From: Roseibium sp. MMSF_3544
GTDB taxonomy: Bacteria; Pseudomonadota; Alphaproteobacteria; Rhizobiales; Stappiaceae
DNA: 64,000 nt
Assembly: GCF_030732845.1 (NCBI RefSeq)
Contig: NZ_JASHKA010000003.1
Coordinates: 186,001 to 250,000 of the forward strand
Direction of reading: 5' to 3'
Every line of letters begins with the position of its first letter. Positions within the stretch are counted from its first letter, which is position 1. The position numbers and the translations under genes were made by a program. Below are positions 58,599 to 64,000 of this stretch, one piece after another. The notes beneath the pieces were generated by a model that saw nothing but the letters and a program-made list of their open reading frames with translations, had not been told where the DNA came from and searched no databases.

Positions 58599-60488
58599 AT
58601 GCCAGTCTCGCCCGCCCTTTCAGCGGATGATTCCAAACTTCTACACCTCAATGATCCGCCTTCGGTGAGTCCGGAGCCAAAACCGCTCGCGGTTCTTCAG
58701 AGTGTTTTTGGCTACAGCAGCTTTCGCGGCAAGCAACAGGCCGTCATCGAGACGCTGATCGATGGCCGGGACGCTGTGGTCCTGTTTCCAACCGGGGCCG
58801 GCAAATCGCTCTGCTACCAGATACCCGCCTTGTGCCGCAGGGGAGTCGGCATTGTGGTGTCGCCGCTGATCGCTCTTATGAAGGATCAGGTCGGTGCGCT
58901 TTGTGCAGCGGGCGTCAAGGCAGCGGCTCTCAATTCAACGCTTCTGCCGGAAGAACAGTCGGCGCTGAAAGATGCGCTGCGCGACGGCGAAATCGATCTT
59001 CTTTATGTCACGCCGGAGCGTCTCAGCAACGAGAGTTTCCGCCGGTTTCTGGATACGCTCGATATCGCCCTGTTCGCGATTGACGAAGCGCATTGCGTCA
59101 GTCAGTGGGGACACGATTTCCGACCCGAATACATGTCGCTTTCCTGTCTCGCCGAACGCTACCCGGGGGTTCCGAGAGTTGCGCTGACGGCGACAGCGGA
59201 CCCGCATACGCAAAAGGACATTCTGCACCGGCTTAAGCTGGACGACGCTGAAGTCTTTGCCACAAGTTTCGACCGGCCCAACATCCGCTACGAAATCGTT
59301 GAGCGGTCCAACCAGCGCCAGCAACTGCTCGACTTCCTGACCAAGCACAAGGGCGAGAGCGGCATTGTCTATTGCCTGTCGCGGGCGAAGGTGGAAGAGA
59401 TCGCCGAGTGGCTGAACACCAAGGGCATCAGGGCATTGCCCTATCATGCCGGACTTCCCTCACATCAACGCGCCGCCAACCAGGATGCGTTTCTTCTGGA
59501 GGAGGGCCTGTGTCTGGTCGCGACGGTTGCCTTCGGCATGGGGATCGACAAGCCGGATGTGCGCTATGTCGCCCATCTGGACCTGCCCTCCTCCGTTGAA
59601 GCCTACTACCAGGAGACCGGCCGGGCCGGGCGGGACGGTGAACCGTCGGAAGCCTTCATGACCTATGGCATGGCGGATCTCGTGCAGCGACGGCGGATGA
59701 TTGCCGAAGGTGACGCGCCGGACGAGGTCAAGCGCGCGGAAAATGCCAAGCTGAATGCGCTCTTGGGTATCTGCGAGACCTCCGGTTGCCGGAGGCAGGC
59801 CCTGCTTGCCCATTTCGGGGAGACCTATCCCAAACCCTGCGGCAACTGCGATACCTGCCTGTCACCGGTTGAAACGTGGGACGGAACAGAAGCTGCCCAG
59901 AAACTGATGTCGGCAATCTATCGGACCGGACAACGGTTCGGCACGGGACATGTCGTGGACGTTCTCCTGGGCAAATCAAGCGAGAAGACCGCCCGGTTCG
60001 GACATGAGAATCTCTCTGTTTTCGGGATCGGTCAGGACCTGTCCCAAAAGACCTGGCAGTCGATCGCCCGCCAGCTTGTCGCTGCCGGTTTCGTCGACGT
60101 GGATCACGCACAATTCGGTGCCCTTGTTTTAACGGACAAGGCACGCCCGGTTCTGCGCGGCGATGAAACGATTGCGTTGCGCCACGACCGGAGCGCCGCG
60201 GGATTGAAAAAGACACGCGCATCCCGATCCGCTTCCGTTGCAGATGAACTGGACGAAGAAGGCAAACTGCTGTTCCAGCGCTTGCGGCGGCTGCGAACAC
60301 AGATTGCGCGGGACCAGAATGTGCCGCCCTATGTGGTTTTTCCCGACGCAACGCTCGCCGGGATTGCGTCTGCCCGTCCGATCAGCCCGGACGCGCTCCT
60401 GTCCGTTTCGGGCGTCGGGCAGTCCAAGCTCGAAAAATATGGCGATGCTTTCATCGAGCTGGTCGAAGCGTTCGAGGCCGGCGTATAG
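58599..60488 (+). CDS. recQ: ATP-dependent DNA helicase RecQ
   Basis: A 629-aa superfamily-2 3'-5' helicase for recombination and fork repair. Motifs: [17 protein letters not shown] (I), [17 protein letters not shown] (II and aromatic loop), [15 protein letters not shown] (III), [19 protein letters not shown] and [13 protein letters not shown] (V, VI). Zinc cysteines follow in [17 protein letters not shown] and [10 protein letters not shown], then the winged RQC domain and a C-terminal HRDC domain ([20 protein letters not shown]). Complete. Confidence 0.97.
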   Translation: MPVSPALSADDSKLLHLNDPPSVSPEPKPLAVLQSVFGYSSFRGKQQAVIETLIDGRDAVVLFPTGAGKSLCYQIPALCRRGVGIVVSPLIALMKDQVGALCAAGVKAAALNSTLLPEEQSALKDALRDGEIDLLYVTPERLSNESFRRFLDTLDIALFAIDEAHCVSQWGHDFRPEYMSLSCLAERYPGVPRVALTATADPHTQKDILHRLKLDDAEVFATSFDRPNIRYEIVERSNQRQQLLDFLTKHKGESGIVYCLSRAKVEEIAEWLNTKGIRALPYHAGLPSHQRAANQDAFLLEEGLCLVATVAFGMGIDKPDVRYVAHLDLPSSVEAYYQETGRAGRDGEPSEAFMTYGMADLVQRRRMIAEGDAPDEVKRAENAKLNALLGICETSGCRRQALLAHFGETYPKPCGNCDTCLSPVETWDGTEAAQKLMSAIYRTGQRFGTGHVVDVLLGKSSEKTARFGHENLSVFGIGQDLSQKTWQSIARQLVAAGFVDVDHAQFGALVLTDKARPVLRGDETIALRHDRSAAGLKKTRASRSASVADELDEEGKLLFQRLRRLRTQIARDQNVPPYVVFPDATLAGIASARPISPDALLSVSGVGQSKLEKYGDAFIELVEAFEAGV

Positions 60489-60568
60489 GTTTCGTTTACC
60501 TTAACCCAATGTTGATGTTTCAGCGTGTACAACCACGTTGTTGTTACCTCAAGTTGGGATTCGAAACC

Positions 60569-61213
60569 GTGAGAACAGTCCTTTGTTCAGTCGCTTTTTC
60601 CCTGGCCTTTCTGACCGCCGGCCAGGCTGCGGACCTTGTTGAGCCCGTTTACGTGGAGACCGGCGACCTCCGGCTGAACAGTTTCGACCGAACCGGGTTC
60701 AACGCGGTCCTGTTCGCCGGTGGCGGTTTCCTGACCGGATCGGACAGTCTCGGGTCCGACGCTTTTTTCCGGTCCGGGCAGTTTGGTGGTTCGATCGGAT
60801 ATGATCACCAGTTCAATCAGTTTGTTCTCGGGGCAAGCGTCGAAGGCTCCCTGACGAATTTCAGAGGGATCAGCAGTTCCGGAAACTACCGGCAGAGCTC
60901 GGACTGGCTCAGCGCTGCAACAGTCAGGGTTGGCTATGATGTCGGACGGTTCATGCCCTATCTGTCCGCCGGGGTCGGTTTCGGCAACTACGAGATCGAA
61001 AACGTGAGCAACGGCTCTTCGGACGAAAACACCCACGTCGGCTATGTCCTGGGTGCAGGTATTGAGGCAAATGTCACGGACCAGATCATCGCGCGGGTTG
61101 ACTACAAGCACTATGAAATGGGCGAGGAAACCTACACCGTTTCCGGCCTTTCCCCCTTCACCGTCGACGGCAAGGCCGACATGTTCAATCTTGGTGTAGG
61201 TTATCGGTTCTAG
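60569..61213 (+). CDS. outer-membrane beta-barrel protein
   Basis: A 214-aa porin-like protein with a signal peptide (RTVLCSVAFSLAFLTAGQAA), about eight alternating strands (GQFGGSIGYDHQFNQFVLGA, AATVRVGYDVGRFMPYLSAG, HVGYVLGAGIEANVTDQIIA) and the terminal aromatic VGYRF. It resembles the Omp25/Omp31-type barrels of Rhizobiales. The GTG at 60569 is chosen because the signal peptide begins there; the frame is open 60 nt upstream without a ribosome site. Confidence 0.83.
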   Translation: MRTVLCSVAFSLAFLTAGQAADLVEPVYVETGDLRLNSFDRTGFNAVLFAGGGFLTGSDSLGSDAFFRSGQFGGSIGYDHQFNQFVLGASVEGSLTNFRGISSSGNYRQSSDWLSAATVRVGYDVGRFMPYLSAGVGFGNYEIENVSNGSSDENTHVGYVLGAGIEANVTDQIIARVDYKHYEMGEETYTVSGLSPFTVDGKADMFNLGVGYRF

Positions 61214-61251
61214 AGCAGGGAACCGTCGGCACGAATGCTGTGCCCAATTCA

Positions 61252-61279
61252 AAAGCCCGCTGTGATTACAGCGGGCTTT
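61252..61279. terminator. bidirectional terminator between barrel protein and msrA
   Basis: A 12-bp perfect stem (61252-61263 with 61268-61279) with a 4-nt loop; A and T tracts flank the stem so it can work for both convergent genes. Confidence 0.88.
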
Positions 61280-61308
61280 GGCATTTCAGAGTAACGGAAG
61301 CCGGTCGT

Positions 61309-61953
61309 TCAAGAACCCGCCTTGGGCAATCCTTTGAAAGCTTCGTCGCCCCAAACGGCCTTGACCCTGGCATCACGTCCGCAGCCCTTGCGATAGCCCT
61401 TGTAAGCCTCGGCGCGGGTCACGTAGCCAAAGCGGGTCAGGACGCTTTCCTCGCTCTTGTAATATCCCTGGTGATAGTCCTCGGCCGGCCAGAACTCGGC
61501 CGCGCCTTCAACAGGGGTGACAACCTTGCCGTCAAGGATCTGGTTCGCCTCTTCAATCTCGGCCTTTGCCGCTTCCGCCTGTGCCTCGTTCAGCGGATAG
61601 ATCGCGGTCGAGTAGCCAAACCCCCGGTCGCAGAACTGACCGCCCGGGTCGGTGACATCGATCGTGCGCAGGAATATGCCGACCAGATCCCGATAGCTGA
61701 TCTGGGTTTCGTCAAAATCGACTTCGACCACTTCCCGGTGACCGCCGCGCTCATAGCTCTTGTAGGTCGGATTCTGTGTTGTTCCGCCGGCATAACCGGA
61801 AACGACTTCCCTGACGCCTGGTAGCTTTTCCAGATCGGCTTCAACACACCAGAAACAGCCACCGGCAAAAATGGCGGTCTCCGCCTGTGCAGAAACCAGC
61901 GGCGTTGCAACAGACATGGCGGCGGCGAGTGTGAGCGGAACCAGGCGCTTCAT
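61309..61953 (-). CDS. msrA: peptide-methionine (S)-S-oxide reductase, periplasmic
   Basis: A 214-aa MsrA with a signal peptide (KRLVPLTLAAAMSVATPLVS). The active-site cysteine is in FAGGCFWCVEADLEKLPG, followed by SGYAGGTTQNPTYKSYERGG and HQGYYKSEESVL. It reduces methionine sulfoxide in exported proteins. The ATG at 61953 has AAGGATTACCC before it and begins the signal peptide; the upstream extension of the frame does not look exported. No msrB partner lies in the window. Confidence 0.94.
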   Translation of the reverse strand: MKRLVPLTLAAAMSVATPLVSAQAETAIFAGGCFWCVEADLEKLPGVREVVSGYAGGTTQNPTYKSYERGGHREVVEVDFDETQISYRDLVGIFLRTIDVTDPGGQFCDRGFGYSTAIYPLNEAQAEAAKAEIEEANQILDGKVVTPVEGAAEFWPAEDYHQGYYKSEESVLTRFGYVTRAEAYKGYRKGCGRDARVKAVWGDEAFKGLPKAGS

Positions 61954-62177
61954 GGGTAATCCTTCAATCCGTGAATTGGTGATAGAGGTAACGCATTCTG
62001 GCAACAAGGCAACTCAACTCGAATTCCATGAGCCGCACAACAACGTGAGCCGACTGTGACCAATCCGTTCCGGGATGATGTTTGAGCGCGCGTTACCGGG
62101 CGGCGCGCTGCGGCTTCGCACCGGGAGCTTTGTTCGATGAACCCAATCCATTGCTGCCTGTTTTCTGAAGGAATGAC

Positions 62178-62555
62178 TTAATCATACCAACTCGTCGCCT
62201 TGTCCTCAAATCCCGATGACTGCGGGTGAACCACACAAAACCGGTGACCGCTCGTCGCCAGCATGACCGTCCAGCGATCCAGCTTCTTCACGATCGTTGC
62301 TCCTAGTTTTTCTAGACGTGCAACTTCCTTGTCCGGGTCGTCGGATTCGATATCAAGATGCACGCGCGGTGCGTGATCGACTGTCTGAAGCAGAATACCG
62401 ATGTCTCCGTCTCTCCCAAAGAGTCTTCGATACCGGTCGTTCTTCAGGTTTTCTTCTACCTTTCGTCCCAGGGCTGCGGCCCAGAACGCAGCGTGCGCAT
62501 CAATATCCCCACCTTCGCAATCGATCACGAGATCTCCCAAGCGGCTCTTGTGCAT
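62178..62555 (-). CDS. VOC-family (glyoxalase/bleomycin-resistance-like) protein
   Basis: A 125-aa single-domain protein: LGDLVIDCEGGDIDAHAAFW, ALGRKVEENL, HAPRVHLDIESDDPDKEVAR and RWTVMLATSGHRFCVVHP. The fold suggests a metal-dependent or binding role; the substrate is unknown. GGAGG lies at proper distance from the ATG at 62555, against a GTG 12 nt upstream. Confidence 0.88.
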   Translation of the reverse strand: MHKSRLGDLVIDCEGGDIDAHAAFWAAALGRKVEENLKNDRYRRLFGRDGDIGILLQTVDHAPRVHLDIESDDPDKEVARLEKLGATIVKKLDRWTVMLATSGHRFCVVHPQSSGFEDKATSWYD

Positions 62556-62839
62556 GTCTGCCTCCACTGAAAACTAAGGAACAAACATCGAACAAAATGA
62601 GGCGAAGCGCAATCTTTTTTGATGGTGCACCGGATCCCGTTGCCGACCCGGATCAAGCGAATGCGCAGAACCGGAGCCCGCTCGCACGATCTGTTACTTC
62701 CGGTGGACTCTGTTTTGAGAGCTCGCTTTCCACACAAACAGAAAAGCGCTGGAAAATGCGCGGACCCCGGGTCGTCCTGCGTACGCCCGGGGTGACCGTT
62801 GAGACCAATATCGATTCCGTGCCCAAGAGGCGACACGGA

Positions 62840-64000
62840 TCAGATTGGATCACTTGCCAGTCGCCTTTCCGTCCCGTTCTGTCCGCTCCAGTCGATCCGC
62901 TGGGTCACGAACATGGTGATTGCAAGAGCGACAAAGGCGATGACGGAACCGATCAGGAGCGCGTAGTCCTGCTCTCGCATGAGGGCAAAAAGAACCGCAA
63001 AGATACCTGCCAGCACGGCCAGCATGACCAGACCCGCCGCCCGGCTCTTGAGGGATGTGCCGACATAGATGGCATTGAGAAGGGTCGCTGAGCCTGCGGC
63101 AACCATATAGGCGGTGCCATAGCCAACATGTTCGGCAAAAGCGAGCAGCATGACATAGAAGATGATCAATGCCAGTCCGACCAGCCCGTACTGGATCCAG
63201 TGGAACCGCCAGCCGGACCGCATTTCAAGAACAAAGACGGCTAGGAAGGTCAGACTGATGAACCCAACGGCATATTTCAACGATCGGGAAATCGTCTGGT
63301 AGAAATTGACCGGTTCCACGAATTTCACACCCAGCAACTTGTCCTGAAGCGGCACGTGCCTTGTTTCCAGAACCTTTGGAATGCCGCGTGCGAGATAGGG
63401 GATGGTCCAGGTGGCCTCAAAGCCATTGTCTGAAATTGTCCGCGTTTCCGGCAGGAATGCGCCGGTGAAACCCGGATGAGCCCAGTCGGATTGCAAATCA
63501 ACCTTGGTGGTTTGACCCGCTGGCGCGATATAGATTGCGGTCGAGCCGTTGAGCTGCAATGGAATGTCGAAGGAAAAGCCATTTCGCCACGAGGTGACCG
63601 GAACGCTCGCGTTAATGCCGGACGGACGTATCGCCCGATAGGGGTCGCGGTCGGAGCTCATTGCAAGCGGTCCCAGCCCCGGTTCGAACGGAATGGTCCG
63701 CGACCCGTTTAGCCTGAGCGAAATTTCGCTCTTCAGCGCGCGCACGTCCCCAATCCCGAGGACAAGCACCGCCTTGTCTGCGGCAACGTCGATCGTGCCA
63801 CCGTGTTTCGGCTCGAACATTCCCTCCGGAGGCGTGGAAAACGCGCCGCTCAAGTCCAAACGGCCACGATAGACCGGGAGCGCATAGATAGACTTTTTGC
63901 GCTCTTCGACTGCAATGTCGCCAGTCACACCAAGCCGCTGGGGAAACAGCACCGCGGTCCGGCGCACGATTTCGGTTTTGCGCTTGTCGCCGAGGCCGGT
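62840..64000 (-). CDS. creD: CreD-family inner-membrane protein (5' part outside window)
   Basis: 387 codons are visible and the frame is open at the right edge, so the true start lies outside (family length about 450). A large periplasmic domain (RKKSIYALPVYRGRLDLSGA, LQSDWAHPGFTGAFLPETRT) is followed by at least six membrane helices with EPVNFYQTISRSLKYAVGFI, EMRSGWRFHWIQYGLVGLAL and LLAFAEHVGYGTAYMVAAGS. CreD is an envelope integrity protein under CreBC-type control in enterics; its biochemical function is unclear. Confidence 0.9.
   Translation of the reverse strand, partial: TGLGDKRKTEIVRRTAVLFPQRLGVTGDIAVEERKKSIYALPVYRGRLDLSGAFSTPPEGMFEPKHGGTIDVAADKAVLVLGIGDVRALKSEISLRLNGSRTIPFEPGLGPLAMSSDRDPYRAIRPSGINASVPVTSWRNGFSFDIPLQLNGSTAIYIAPAGQTTKVDLQSDWAHPGFTGAFLPETRTISDNGFEATWTIPYLARGIPKVLETRHVPLQDKLLGVKFVEPVNFYQTISRSLKYAVGFISLTFLAVFVLEMRSGWRFHWIQYGLVGLALIIFYVMLLAFAEHVGYGTAYMVAAGSATLLNAIYVGTSLKSRAAGLVMLAVLAGIFAVLFALMREQDYALLIGSVIAFVALAITMFVTQRIDWSGQNGTERRLASDPI

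Noticed and set aside
62525-62836. 103-codon minus frame upstream of the VOC gene
   Set aside because: It overlaps the VOC start in another frame and has low-quality composition.

Overview
The window is a GC-rich chromosomal segment from an alphaproteobacterium. Gene order points to the Hyphomicrobiales (Rhizobiales): PAS kinase-ahcY, then ptsH-manX-hprK-chvG-chvI divergent from pckA, atpHAGDC next to priA and fsa, and zapE-mdh-sucCD-sucAB-lpd. An Omp19-like inhibitor lipoprotein and a stand-alone GcrA-type zinc domain fit that group. A marine Stappiaceae member (Labrenzia/Roseibium-like) is my guess and is not proven. No rRNA, tRNA, CRISPR array, prophage or insertion sequence was recognised.

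Layout. 1-9101 (minus strand): a PAS histidine kinase cut by the left edge and not marked by any single long ORF call, ahcY with a perfect 20-bp operator palindrome and a good promoter, a Cfa-type methyltransferase, then the regulatory PTS (HPr, EIIA-Man, short HprK) joined to ChvG-ChvI. 9596-15136 (plus): pckA, then a maturation cassette for molybdenum hydroxylases (XdhC N-domain, LysE-type exporter, XdhC C-domain, molybdopterin-binding/MobA fusion) and a 68-aa protein that is only the GcrA zinc domain. 15542-23898: two tandem GAF/multi-PAS/GGDEF diguanylate cyclases, then a chemoreceptor on the other strand. 24209-29269: F1 ATP synthase operon atpHAGDC. 29569-34167: DUF1428 protein, priA, fsa and a di-iron hydroxylase.

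34458-36293 holds two nearly identical hcp genes (type VI secretion tube protein). Each has its own duplicated leader, sigma70-like promoter and perfect CRP-type site TGTGA-N6-TCACA. No other T6SS gene is in the window. 36780-42172 holds xerC, a GNAT, small secreted or membrane hypotheticals, a methyltransferase and a large polytopic protein. 42282-54867 is the TCA-cycle block (zapE, mdh, sucCD, sucA, sucB with two lipoyl domains, lpdA), with a LysE transporter, a small secreted protein and an SDR inserted between sucB and lpdA. 55198-64000 holds a DUF7662-like protein, an Omp19-like lipoprotein, a MAPEG protein, a PlsC-like acyltransferase, recQ, an outer-membrane barrel, periplasmic msrA, a VOC protein and creD cut by the right edge.

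How it fits together: most of the window is core carbon and energy metabolism (PEP carboxykinase, TCA cycle, ATP synthase, SAM-cycle recycling) next to the regulatory PTS and ChvGI circuit that often controls it in rhizobia. The accessory parts worth attention are the hcp twin locus, the tandem cyclases, the GcrA-like mini-protein and the XdhC/LysE cassette. None is clearly a new system, but the hcp locus and the GcrA mini-protein are the best leads.
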